Part shown: positions 11,814 through 25,678 of the stretch, one piece after another | Layout: each line of letters starts with the position of its first letter | How positions within the stretch are numbered: the stretch's first letter is position 1 | From: Poa pratensis | Lineage: Eukaryota; Streptophyta; Magnoliopsida; Poales; Poaceae | DNA: 64,000 bases | Assembly (NCBI GenBank): GCA_947311845.1 | Contig: CAMZMU010000048.1 | Span: 20,705,497-20,769,496 of the forward strand | Reading direction: 5' to 3' | Made by a program: the position numbers and the translations under genes | The notes under the pieces: generated by a model | Told to the model about the DNA's origin: nothing | Database searches by the model: none | The model's input: only the letters and a program-made list of their open reading frames with translations

Positions 11814-13795
11814 TATTATTGTACATATCCAACAGAATTTGACAACTATGCCATCTATACCTACGTGATAATTTGGCTTTCGACACACTACGGCTGCCGT
11901 ATACTCCTACATTTCCAGTAACAGCTAGTTCAGGTAACATCGTGGCTTTTTCTACACAAGCAGCTACTTCATGTAAAATCGTGGTTTTTTCTACCTGTAG
12001 ATGGACCACACCACACCCACTTGTTTGTGTCGGAGACGAGCAAAGCGACAGTGTCTGAATCCAACGGGCAACTAGGTCGTGCACTCCTGTTAGAGTTGAG
12101 GTCAAGACAACCTCCTTCACGTGTCTTGTCATGGCGTTGTCTTGGTTCACGGAGGAGCATCGGCTGGTGACGGAGATCTCGTCACATTTTTGGGCTATTT
12201 TACGGTGCATCCTACTACACATTATAATGTGTAGTATATAGATAATCCAATGGTTCAAATCGATTGGGCCAGTTTGGGCCGAAGGACAGACATGTCATTT
12301 CGGTCAGAAACTTAACCTTTGAACCGCTATTATTATCTTTCCTAATTAATATGCAGCATATTAGAGCCAATCGCCGATCTTCTTCCTCGACCCATAGCGT
12401 CGACCGCGTATGTACTTTGGCGGCGTCGCTAGCTAGCTCCTACTGTTTGTCTCACTGCTAGCTAGCCCTCGAGGACCCTCTCTACGCAGGGATATGCCGG
12501 GGAGTCGTCCGTGTCTTCCTCCATGACGAACTCCTCGTTGAGATCGGGCAGGGGCGGGACGCCCGCGGCATGGCGGCCGAGTTCGGAGGCCCGGATGCGG
12601 GACTATGCGGAGCCGCGGGCCTGCCACAAATCCCCACTTGTTTTCATTCATATGCCGTGGGGGTCCGCATAAGTTGGTATGCGGGCTTGGGATCGCGGCG
12701 CCACAGGTGGCCCGCTCCCACTTGCAGCCTGACCCTGGTCTATGTCCCTCTCAAGTCTCAAAGAGGCTCGCCCGCAACGCCGAGAAGCGGCCCTCTGTGG
12801 CTCTGTCTAGGAACTACTGTCCCGACTTTACCTTCTTTGTGTTTTAGATCGTGACGATAATGATTATCATTCAGAAATGTTGGCCCTGTCGAGATACACG
12901 CGAGAAATTGGGCTGAGTAGCATGTACGAGCTAGCTGATTGATTCTCTCCAGTAAAACTAGCTAGCTGATCGCTGGGTCGTAGACATGCATGGGGGATTC
13001 TATTTTTCGCACGTTGGAGCGCTCGAACGAATTCCGCCAGCTAAACAACAAAACTCGCCGGAGAGGAAGACGACCGCCACAGCCACCGCCACCGCCGGCC
13101 GGACCGCCTGCTTCCGCCGCCCACGACCGCCTCGCCGCCCCGCCCTCCTCAAACCGCCTCCCACCGCCGGTCCTCCGCCGCCCGGACCATCCCCTCTAAA
13201 CCCCCCCCTTCTCTGATCTCCGGTGACCCCCCCCCCCCCCCCCACACACACACATCCCCCCAAGTTAAGTTTATGCCTCACCGTCGCCGCCTCCGCCGCG
13301 GCTCCGGCTCGGCTGGCCCTCGTCGCCGTCGGGGAGGAAGAAGGCGAAGAAGTCAACGCGCGTAGATAAGCAATTCTAACATGCATGATGCGAGCAGAGA
13401 GAGCGCGCGCCGCGAGGGGTGGGCTGAGGCGACGGCCGGCGGCGGTGGCCGAGACTATAGCGCCGCGCGCCGGCGTTGAGGACAATGGCGAATGTTGAGT
13501 TTTTTTTGGAAAATGCTGATTACCTACAGCCGGTTGCGCGCATCGCGTGTGTCATTCGATTCAAGTGCGCACCAGTCGGTTCGTCATGTCGTGCGTACTC
13601 CCATTGAACCACTGTCCATCCGCAGTTCCGCACCCACGCGCGCCTTTTTCTTGTCATGCCCTGCTACCGAATTGGTGGCTCCCTTTTAAGTACCGATATC
13701 AAAACATGCATGCTGTGAGAAAGGCTAGTTAGGGTGTTCTCTTTTCAGCTAGCTAGCTCCTATGCTCTCTCTCGTAGCTACTCTACTACGGAATA
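11814..13795. other. Unassigned region, partly GC-rich
   Basis: It contains a 24-base perfect palindrome at 12213-12236 (TACTACACATTA plus its complement) and a GC-rich, proline/arginine-encoding stretch at 12990-13480 with no recognisable domain. No supported gene. Confidence 0.4.
13227..13254. repeat. Poly-C run followed by a short CA repeat
   Basis: About 17 C residues run into a short CA microsatellite. Its length is likely unstable in sequence data. Confidence 0.8.
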
Positions 13796-13939
13796 CTCCC
13801 TCCGTATCAAAATATAAAACTTTTTAGCTATTCAACACATACATGTATCTAGACATGTTTTAGTGCAAGATTCATGTGTAGTCTAGATACATGTGTGTGT
13901 GGAATAGATAGAAAGTCTTATATTTTGATACGGAGGGAG
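13796..13939. mobile_element. Stowaway MITE
   Basis: The 144-bp element has terminal inverted repeats CTCCCTCCGTATCAAAATAT and is flanked by TA duplications at 13794-13795 and 13940-13941. It has no coding capacity. This is the standard Stowaway (Tc1/mariner-derived) structure of grasses. Confidence 0.9.
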
Positions 13940-14616
13940 TAGTAGCTAGTTGTTGCATACTCTCTCTCCTTACCTAGTTAGCGGGCTCTCTATCTTATTA
14001 GCTAGCTAGCACACACGAGATAGCTATACAACTCTATTTTGTTTTAGCAAGCTTTAGCCGTAAAATGCTGCAAGGGTTTGTCTTTTTCGTTGGGTCATAT
14101 AAATTGTGAAGGTCAGTTTTAAGTTTTTTGATGTTACATACGGTGTTGTGATTTGTTACAAGAGTTTGTATTTTTTGTTATGTAGCCCCTACTAAAATGC
14201 TGCAATTTTTCTTGATTTATGCTAAAAAGAGTTTTCTCCAAAGCTACATACATGTTTCTATAATGTTGGGTGAGTTGGTCACAAATGTTGCACGTGTTGC
14301 TATTATTTGTAGCAAAAGTGACACGCTTTACTAAAATCAGATTGAGAGTTGTTACATATATTGTTAGTTTTTCCTACATGGGCATGTCCAAAATGCTACA
14401 TTTGTTTTTTTAGCACGTCGCAAGTTTTTGCATGTTTATAATTTTTTTAACATGTCGCAAGTTTTATTACATATTTATAGAGAAATGTTGCAAAAATATT
14501 TCGCATTTTTCTGAAAGGCTGCATACACAGGGAAAAATGTTACGGTAACATTTATGTGTACGTTAGCTTCTGTTTGTACATCGTGAACGGTGAACCGATC
14601 AGGTAGCAGCTACTCA
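13940..14616. other. AT-rich unassigned sequence left of CACTA
   Basis: Motifs such as AAAATGCTGCAA and ATGTTGCAA recur through 14060-14540, suggesting an old repeat. No ORF. Confidence 0.35.
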
Positions 14617-16578
14617 CACTAGTAGGAAAAGGCTTATAGCCACCAGCCTACCGCTGGCGGACGTCATTTCCGTCCGCCAGCGCTACTACCGCTGGCGGGC
14701 GGGTTTTGTAGCCCGCCACTGGTTCTGCACGTACCGCTGGCGGACGCCCACTATGCCTGCCTGCGGTAGTAGCAGGAATTTGCGAGGAGGTGGGGCAAAC
14801 TACCGCTGGCGGACAGAATCGTACCACTGGCGGAACCTATATAGTGCCTGCCAGCGGTAGTTGCCTCTGCTGGGCCCAAAAACTAGCAAATTACCGCTGG
14901 CGGGCACGCTAAATCGTTCGCCAGCGGCAAGTGCAATACCGCTGGCGGGCACTCCACACCGTCCGCCAGGAGTAACTTGGCATGTAAATTCATATAACTA
15001 GGAAAATGATATTTATAAAAATAATCTGTAAATTTCCTTTGAAACCATTGCTTGCTATACCAAGACACACCTATGTGCCAAATATGAGCACTTTACCACA
15101 AACTATGCGTTGGGAATTGACATAACTTGGTCATTTGGTTCAAAACTTTATAGATGTTTATACATGATAGTACTTTTTGTGAAGAATGTCTTTTTGAGTA
15201 CACATAAAAGGACTTCATGCAAGAGGATATCTTTTTGAGTGTTTTTTTTACGAAAAACTGTCGATCGAAAACGGCCGCCACCGGGACTATTCACCGAAAG
15301 AGGTCAAATTCTCTAAAACTATTGATGTTTCTATGATATAACCACTGGTTGTGTACCTTAATTAAAATGATTATTTTAAAAATTGGAGAGCAAACTATAA
15401 AACACTTGTAGTTCAAATTTGGATTAATTTCGAAAAATCAACATAATCATTTAACTAGGAGAAATTAGATAGAAATGAAGAAAAATCCTAATACTTGGTT
15501 GATTATCCATTGTTTAAATAGTACAAAACAATTATAAAACAATGTCTGCATTGCAGAATAATTCAAAGTAGGGAACATTATTTTCCTCACTTTAACAAAA
15601 GCAGCATTGATCAAATATGCAAAAGTATCACGCATACATCTTTATTTAATCCAGTTACATAGTTGGAGTCCGTTTTTATTTAACCCTAATACATCACGAA
15701 TAATGTCACTAACTTCTGCCATATCCTATGCCGCGGGTGCATCACGGTCGACGCTCAGCACCCAAAAAGCAGGAACCATCACAGGGTCAATACTCACATG
15801 CGAACACTAGTACAGAACGACACATCGGAAACGGGCCAAAAACTCCTTCGGCAACGGAGAAAGGGTCCGTGTCCCCGCCTCTGTCACTGATGTGAAGCCT
15901 CACAATGGCAACGGAGATTTTCATCGTTTGCAATAAGTTTAGCAACGGGCATAATATATAACCGTTGCCTTTAGTCTTTACATCAGATACGGAGATTAGT
16001 TTTTGACCGTTTGTAATGAGGGCTAAAGGAAACAAAAAAAAGCCGGTGACGCCTGGTGCACCGTCGACGGAGCCCTGTGGTTCCTGCTTGACGGCCGCCG
16101 GTTCTTCACCTTCCTCTTCGCCCAGCTTCATTGCGTGGTCTTCTTCTACCTATTTAGTACTGCACAAAAGTCTTGCTCCTGGAGGCGCCGGCTTCAGTGG
16201 ACCGTGTGGACGAAGCCCCGCTCCTACGTCTTCACGGCCGCCGCATAGTCTCCAGGTTTCCTCCTCGCCCTAAAGGAGATGAAAAAAATCAAAATGTATG
16301 CTCCTTCATCTCTATACACAAGACATATGCTTCTTCATCGGCATTACAGAAAATATAGAACTAATTACAACTAGAACATAGTCTAAACAATGTCTCATAT
16401 ATAGGTAGATTGGACACACAAATTCCAGGGATGGAGCAAGCGAGCCAAGTAGGATGCACAAGATCGATGTGTATTTGTGCATATCACAAGGATCACTAGC
16501 GCCACCACCGGATCACACGGTGTCACCTAATTTTAATCATCGGCATAACAGAAATAAAGCTAAAATCAGAGCAAATGC

Positions 16579-17035
16579 CTACTAAAAACAGAGAAAATCC
16601 ATGGATAAACAATTAGCTACTTACAACTAGAAAACAACTAAAATCTATGTGTAAACAATGGCTACTAAAAACAGAGCAAATATATGGATAAACAATTAGC
16701 TACTTACAACTAGAAAACAGCTAAAATCTATGTGTAAACAATGTCTACTAAAAACAGAGCAAATCTATGGATAAACAATTAGCTACTTACAACTAGAAAA
16801 CAGCTAAAATCTATGTGTAAACAATGCCTACTAAAAACAGAGCAAATCTATGGATAAACAATTAGCTACTTACAACTAGAAAACAGCTAAAATCTATGTG
16901 TAAACAATGCCTACTAAAAACAGAGCAAATCTATGGATAAACAATTAGCTACTTACAACTAGAAAACAGCTACTAAAAACAGAGCAAATCTATGGATAAA
17001 CAATTAGCTACTTACAATTAGAAAACAGCTATCCT
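16579..17035. repeat. 83-bp tandem repeat array in the nested CACTA
   Basis: Units beginning CTACTAAAAACAGAGCAAAT start at 16579, 16662, 16745, 16828 and 16911 (exact 83-bp spacing). A shortened step to 16970 and a partial unit follow. The array lies just downstream (3' side) of the minus-strand UIM ORF. Confidence 0.9.
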
Positions 17036-17054
17036 ACTGAACTGGGGTCTTACA

Positions 17055-17662
17055 TTAGGCGAGGCGGGCTCGCTTAGCGTCGCCGCCGGCGACGGAGCTA
17101 GCGCCGGCCTCCCCTGGTGGCGCCTTGCCCTCGCCGTGGACCAAAGAGAGGGCTATGGCGGCCCGGAGGTCAGACTGGTAGACCGCCTCCTCGGCGCGTT
17201 CGACCTGGGTCGACGCCTCGGAGAGGAGGACCGCCGCCTCCAGATCGGCCTCGCCCTGACGACGCTTGGCGTCCTCGCGCTCGAAATCGGCGCGGGAGAG
17301 TTGGCAAGCGATCTCCAGATCACGATCCTCCTCCTCTTCCTCTTCCTCTTCCTCTTCCTCCTCGTCGGAGGACGAGGACGAGGAGGAGGAGGAAGACGGA
17401 TGGCCGCCGGGGTACATCGCCTCGCGGATCTCGCGGTAGCTGCAATGGTGGCCAAATGAGCGGGTGCGGCCGGAGCCTTCGCCGTGCGGACGAGCGCCAA
17501 GGCTGCGGGACCGGCCCGCGGGGGCCGGATCGGCGGTGGCCTGTTCCGCAAGCTCGTCCCGCAACACCAGCTGACGCTGCTGCTGCCTGAAGGCCGGAGG
17601 GTGGGGCGGCCACGGCCGCGGCCGCGATGGCCGGATCTACTAGCGCCGACGGTGGAAGCCAT
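17055..17662 (-). pseudogene. Transposon-borne protein with three ubiquitin-interacting motifs
   Basis: The frame ending at 17055 encodes a poly-Ser then Asp/Glu-rich linker followed by three copies of the UIM pattern acidic-Leu-x-x-Ala-x-x-Leu-Ser: DLEIACQLS, DLEAAVLLS and DLRAAIALS, spaced about 25 residues apart. Each has the Ala and Ser four residues apart that contact ubiquitin's Ile44 patch in known UIMs. The frame has no ATG before an upstream stop at 17637-17639. An ATG at 17662 opens a basic Gly/Arg-rich N-terminus (MASTVGASRSGHRG) in the frame one base off, so a single missing base between about 17590 and 17636 would join them; an intron is the alternative. A basic tail plus ubiquitin-binding motifs suggests a nucleic-acid or chromatin link with ubiquitin recognition, but this is inference. 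Confidence 0.65.
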
Positions 17663-18689
17663 GCGAGAGAGTGGAGAGAGAGGAGACTGTGCGGCGGCTA
17701 GGGTTGGAAGTGAGACAGTGAGAGTGAGAGTGAAGGGCATAGTAGGTTCTTATAGGCCGGCTGTCGGGCTGCTTCTAATGGCAACGGAGATTACGAAACT
17801 GTCCGTGTGCGATGCGCACACATCGGTAACGGAGTTAAACCAAACTCCGTTGCCAACATATATTCCACTATTCACCCGTTGCCTTTGTTGTGGGCCTGCT
17901 TTACGGCCCAGTGCGGGCACGCGGGGGATGTCGCGATTTACCGTCGCCTAACTCCTGTCGTTGCCATAGAGGGGTATCCGATGTGTCGTTCTGTACTAGT
18001 GGAAGGAACCCTATGAAACATCTGCCATCTACTATCATACACCGCTTGCGTATCCAACATATGCATGTAGCGACGGACGTGCTCGTCCTCTCCCTGATAC
18101 GGCGACGTACCATCTCCTCGGGGCCGGCTCCCTCTGCACCGAGTGTGGCCCACGCGACTTCCACCAAAGAAGATCCGGGTCGACGACGTCACCCGGATTT
18201 CTCACCAAGCTACGCGTTCCGGAAGATACCACCTCCCAGTGCCAGCCCGGCGGAGCCCAGTCCCGGACATTGCCCCTATTGTCCAACAGGGACATCGTCG
18301 ACGTCGATCCCCGAGATCTGAAAAAATGAGTGGGGAATTTGATCAAACACATAAGGTGCATGCAACCTAGGTAGGGGAGGTAGGGGAGGGAGAGGGCAGC
18401 ACCTTGGCATGGGGACGGAGGGGAGGTCCACGGCGGTGTGGAGGACAGTGCGGCGCCGACGGAGGACACGACGGGCGCTGGGGCGGCGCCGGGCGCGGAG
18501 GAGGGCGTCGAGCGGCGCGGACAAGGGCGGCGGCGCGGAGTAGGGGCAGGCTCAGGTCTCCCTGGCCTGGCCTTATATAAGGAAAAATTAAAAGAAAAAA
18601 AACAAAACATAAAAAAAACCTAGACCTTACCGCTGGCGGACGGCACACGCTGTCCGCCAGCGGTAACCCTCGCACGCGGGCCTACCACA

Positions 18690-19589
18690 CCTTATCCCCA
18701 CCCGCGCGCGGCCGCCCTTATCCACTCGCTCACACCCGCGCACGCACTCTCTCCCACCCGGCCACCCACCCGCCGCCGTCGCCCCCACCGCGCGCCACCG
18801 CCCCGAGCTCCTACGCCACCGACGCCCGCGCCCACGCCGCTGTCGCCGGCCCCGAGCTCCCTCGCCGGCCCGATCTCCCATGCCGCTGAAGCCCACGCCA
18901 CCGCCCGAGCCCGCCCACGCCCACGTCCACGCCACCGTCGACGGCCGGAGCTCCACACCGCTGCCACCGCCCCGAGCTCCCACGCCACCGTCGCCGGCCC
19001 CGAGCGCCGCCGCCCGTCCAAGGTAAGCCGCACCCCTCCGATCTCCTCCTAGCTAGGTAGTACCCACACCCACAAGGTGTTTGTGGGTTTGCTCAACCCA
19101 ATTTTTTTAGAAAATAGCTAGGGTTTCAAATTAGAAACTAACTAGGGTATTTAAATTTGAGAATATAGGGTTCAAGTTTTAGGAATTAGTATTTCAAGTT
19201 TTAGGAATTACAGTTTTTGGTTTAGTTTATATTTTGTTGCAAATGCGGCTTTGTGGCTGCGAATGCGGCCTTGTGATGGTGATGAAATGTTTGCAGGTAC
19301 CTCTAGAGACCCTTGAGATTGCCGGAATGTTGATTAACTTCCATTCCGGCAAATTCGGGTATTCATATGTCATATTTTTAGCCAAAGTCATGGCAAAATT
19401 TCTCGTGAATTTTGGCATGACTTTGGCCGAAATGTTGTTATGTTTTGTATTCTTATTACATTGCCGATGATTAAAATGTTGTGGCACTATGTGATTCAGA
19501 GGTGGTGTGAGTGAAACTTGTAATATGCACAAATATAAAAATTTTGCATCTCAAATTTGTTGTGTAACATGCATTTTTATTTGCCACAG
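18690..19589 (+). other. Probable 5' leader exon and intron of the AP2 gene
   Basis: A GC-rich leader (about 18690-19022) ends in CCAAG followed by a strong donor GTAAGCC. An AT-richer stretch follows and ends in TTTATTTGCCACAG at 19589, directly before the AP2 exon. An ATG at 18880 in the leader would not splice into the AP2 frame and would act as an upstream ORF. Confidence 0.45.
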
Positions 19590-19592
19590 AGC

Positions 19593-20042
19593 ATGCCGCC
19601 GCGCCGCCGCTCCATGAGCGGGTTCATTGGCGTCCGTCACCGCCCATCTGGCCGGTGGTCCGCGGAGATCACCGTGAACGGCCAGCGTTGGTATATGGGG
19701 ACCTTCGACACGGCGGAGCTCGCCGCACGCGCGTTCGACGCGGCAGCCTGGAGGTTTGGACGGCCGCGTTCTGAGCTCAACTTCTCTGACGTTAAGGACC
19801 GGGAGGAGGCTGAGTTCCTCGCGCCGCCGATGGAGATCGTCGACGTAGATGAGGCGCGGCGTAACCGCCGCCAGGGGATAGCTCGTCGCGCTGCCGAGAT
19901 CGACGAGTGGCGGATGGACGCGCTGCGCCGCGACCGCCCCGATCTGGTGCAGGCAGAGCTGGACTTCTACGCCTCGAGGAACAGGAAGAGGCAGGCGAGC
20001 TCCGACGTCGCTGGACCCTCCAGTGCAGTGCCGCCGTGCTAG
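19593..20042 (+). CDS. AP2/ERF-domain protein carried by CACTA transposon
   Basis: The start MPPRRRSMSGFIGVRHR is chosen because the preceding TTGCCACAG looks like a splice acceptor. Residues 9 to about 65 form one AP2/ERF DNA-binding domain. Recognisable are the YRG-like element (FIGVRHRPSGRWSAEI), the RWYMGTFDTAELAARAFD block (family consensus RVWLGTFDTAEEAARAYD) and the closing LNF. The tail is charged and basic. The ORF stops at TAG (20040-20042), but the same frame continues 27 codons to TGA at 20124-20126 with an acidic Ser/Asp-rich stretch (DDSDSSFWDDSSDSSSD), so the TAG looks premature. The gene lies wholly inside the outer CACTA. It may be a captured transcription factor, or a transposon protein using AP2 to bind subterminal repeats. 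It has no close link to an endonuclease domain. Confidence 0.8.
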   Translation: MPPRRRSMSGFIGVRHRPSGRWSAEITVNGQRWYMGTFDTAELAARAFDAAAWRFGRPRSELNFSDVKDREEAEFLAPPMEIVDVDEARRNRRQGIARRAAEIDEWRMDALRRDRPDLVQAELDFYASRNRKRQASSDVAGPSSAVPPC

Positions 20043-20629
20043 AAGACCGGCGACGATTCGGATTCGAGCTTCTGGGATGATAGCTCGGACTCATCGTCCG
20101 ACTTAAGTTCATGCTGGGGACCTTGAGTAGTTTTAGGTTAATTTCAAGTTAGCTTAAGTGATGAACTAACGCGTGTTGTTTAGCTTATCGAAGTTTAGCT
20201 TAAGTTCATGTTGTTTTAGGTTTGTAATGCATGTGTGATGAACTAATGTATCTGTGTATGACACTTTGATCATTTGTATGTGGTCGTCTATATTTCTGTT
20301 GTTTATTTGGCGCCTGTACTTAAATTTACTGTATTTATACTGGATATATTGCTGGAATACGATTTTACAGAAAAAATTCCCAGAAAATGTACCGCTGGCA
20401 GGCGTGGTGGATTACCGCTGGCGGACGCTTGCCCGCCAGCGCTGTGTCATATACCGCTGGCGGGCGCTAGGGATGCCCGCCAGAGGTAACCAGGCTTACC
20501 GCTGGCGGGCGGCCACTGGCGTAATGATCACTGGCGGGCGCCCGCCCGCCAGCGGTAGGCCATTTTCGTCCGCTAGCAGTAGGCCTTTTCCTACTAGTGT
20601 CAGTAGGTGCTACGGGCAACCACGCATGG

Positions 20630-20975
20630 AGCGAGAATAACATGCGTGCAGTAGCCATGGCGCCATCTCCCTCTCGCAAGGGCATGCAGACGGCGATCAT
20701 TTTGATCACATGGGAGATTTGGAAGGAGCGGAACGCAAGGGTTTTCAACAACAAATTCACGATGCCCTCCATCCTTTTCCAACGCATCAAGACCGAAAGT
20801 AGGAACTGGATCCTAGCTGGTGCCAAGAAGTTGGCCGAAATCATTGGGTGATTGTCGCAATGTTTTTTTGAAACGAGGAAGACTTTGTAATCGGTACTTT
20901 GGGGCTTCGGCCTTTTGTTATCTTTGTTTTTCCTATATCAATATAAAGGCAAAGCTTTTGCTTCGTTTTAAAAAA
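20630..20975 (+). pseudogene. LINE 3' fragment (end of ORF2 and polyA tail)
   Basis: It encodes only the ORF2 C-terminus (ITWEIWKERNARVFNNKF, then NWILAGAKKLAEIIG and stop), followed by an untranslated end with CTATATCAATATAAAGGCAA and an A-rich tail at about 20968. The LINE at 26764-27892 has the same C-terminus and 3' end, so both belong to one family. The 5' side meets the CACTA insertion at 20602. Confidence 0.85.
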
Positions 20976-20985
20976 ACAAAATGAG

Positions 20986-22819
20986 AAAAAGTAGTACGCG
21001 TAGAGGATCCGATGGTGTGGAAAACTGGAAAGCAACCTCTCGCGCAAGTTGAAAGCCACATGTCGCATCGCGTAGCGCGCGCCTTTTTTTCTTCTGCGGT
21101 CTGGCTGCGGGACTTCTAACAGTGTATTGCCCAAAACGCCCGATATACTTACACGAAATCTGTGGTAGTAAAACGGATCCGGACCGTTCGATCCTGGCGA
21201 TTTAAACGGCCCATATTGAACTGATGCACCGTAAAACATCTCGGTTTTTAACAGGTCTCTCTACAGTCTATCCAGCTATTCACCGGTGACCAACGCGTGT
21301 GAAAATCGGATCAAAAACACGCGAGCAGGAAACGGCGCGAGCAACCAAGTATACTTGGTTGAAATGGCGTTGGGAGGGAACGTGCCCGCCTCAACTTGCG
21401 AGTGTCTGGCTCTGGCTGGCTGGATCACAATTCACAACCTGAGTGCGCTGCGAGATGGCTTGCAACTCGCGATCATGCGCTGCAGCTGCTGTGCGGTGCG
21501 CCGCAGCAGTGGCGGCGAGGAAGAGCTGTGTTTTTTTCCACAATGGAGTTTGGTCAAATCGCACGGGACTTGTGGCGAACAGGGTGGGCCGGCCAAAGGG
21601 AGCCTGCGGAAGAGTTGGCCTGGTTTAGAACTTCCGATAGGTGAGGACTCACTGGGCTACCCAGCGGTGTTCGACTCTCGGATTCAGAAATCAGCATAAC
21701 AATCTTAAAATGATTTATATTGGGGGACTAATTGTGTGTTTAAGATCTGTAAGATATATCAAAATATGGCACAACACATGTTTCGATGCCCCTCGTTTTC
21801 ATATTAGTGAGTATGTTGATCCGAATTTTTCTCGTTATATTCGCGTCATAAGAACCACATACTACCAAGAGGGCTCTGCTTTGAAAGGTATGGGTGGATT
21901 CATTATCATGTACAAAGACAAAATTGTACCCCCGACTTTCACATTTCTATCGAGAGATCACCCTCATTCATCCTTGTGCACTCTTGCTTTCCACGCGTTG
22001 TCGTACCACCCCTGTTGGGAGGTGTACTACCAATGCCTGGCATGGAGTAGTACCGGCCGTAGTACCGCCTCCCCCAGAAGTGGTTCTACCGGTAGAAGAA
22101 CCGCTCATACTACAAGGCTCATCGTTGTTCCGCCCATATGTAGGGTACTGCAGCAGCAGTGTCCCGGAGGTACCGATCAAGCGGTACTACCGGTGCCGCC
22201 TGCGGTTCCTGGCACCACAACGACCTTATCCTGCCGTTTTCCATAGTACCGCGTCTGAGCACCAACTACGAATGCACAAAATTTTGCCTTGGTTACACAC
22301 CAACTTTATCCTGAATGTATGAGTATTATGATTTTTATTATGTTTATTATGCACCATTCCTGGCCCTCAAGGATACATATGAGCCAAATTCATGTTTGCA
22401 AGGATTTTACGATGGATCTTGCATTGTTAATTTAATATTTAGTTTCTGATACGTTTTCCTATGAATTTTGTCAAACTTACAAATACGACCTGTGAACAAA
22501 GTTAGACGCCTTACATTTTTTCGGAAAGAGAAGAGAGTACTATACTGCTAACTGTACTGTATACAAGGGCCGGAAAAAGCTTTCTATAGTTTATTACCAG
22601 TAATAATACACAATTGAATCAATCCAGGAATGACCAACAATCACCGTGCCTGTCTGTCTCTACACACGCGTGCCAGCCTCGCTAGTCGCAAGGAGCTGCC
22701 ATCCATTTCGTCGGTATGAATGGCTGATCGCCCCCAAAAGTCACAATCTCTCTACGAGAACCGTCTTCGACGAGCACAGGATTAGAAGAAGAAGCACGCA
22801 CTACCTAGCTCCTCCATCC
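20986..22819. other. Unassigned intergenic sequence 3' of the kinase gene
   Basis: No supported gene. 22010-22260 is rich in GGTACTACCGG-like words and their complements, resembling degenerate CACTA subterminal sequence. About 22560-22819 is probably the 3' untranslated region of the kinase gene. Confidence 0.4.

Positions 22820-25678
<2,859 letters not shown>

Larger units (their letters stand above)
15805..18001 (-). mobile_element. Nested CACTA transposon carrying a UIM-protein ORF
   Basis: The ends are CACTAGTACAGAACGACACA (at least 24 bp identical in inverted orientation), with a 3-bp target duplication GAA at 15802-15804 and 18002-18004. Subterminal GGCAACGGAG-type repeats occur near both ends. 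It inserted into the larger CACTA and so is younger. It holds an 83-bp tandem array and, on the minus strand, an ORF for a ubiquitin-interacting-motif protein. No transposase is visible. Confidence 0.93.
14617..20599 (+). mobile_element. CACTA (En/Spm) transposon with nested CACTA inside
   Basis: Both ends carry CACTAGTAGGAAAAGGC in inverted orientation. The element is flanked by the 3-bp duplication TCA at 14614-14616 and 20600-20602, which is diagnostic for this superfamily. Subterminal repeats of TACCGCTGGCGG and its complement crowd 14650-14980 and 20390-20570. An extra inverted pair sits internally at 18628-18667. Without the nested insertion it is about 3.8 kb. No transposase (TNPA/TNPD) is seen, so it is non-autonomous; it carries an AP2/ERF-domain gene. 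Its right end lies at the truncated edge of a LINE fragment. Confidence 0.93.

Noticed and set aside
13000..13485. 161-codon Gly/Ala/Arg-rich minus-strand frame
   Set aside because: The poly-C and CA tract runs through it and the translation is repetitive; not a supported gene.
16579..17035. CRISPR-like regular repeats
   Set aside because: Units are contiguous 83-bp tandems without unique spacers, in a plant transposon.
18035..18983. Overlapping Pro/Arg-rich ORFs in the outer CACTA
   Set aside because: GC-rich shadows of the AP2 leader region with no domain.
18880..19022. ATG at 18880 as the AP2 start
   Set aside because: Splicing from CCAAG/GTAAG to the acceptor at 19589 puts it out of frame with the AP2 domain and it stops soon after.
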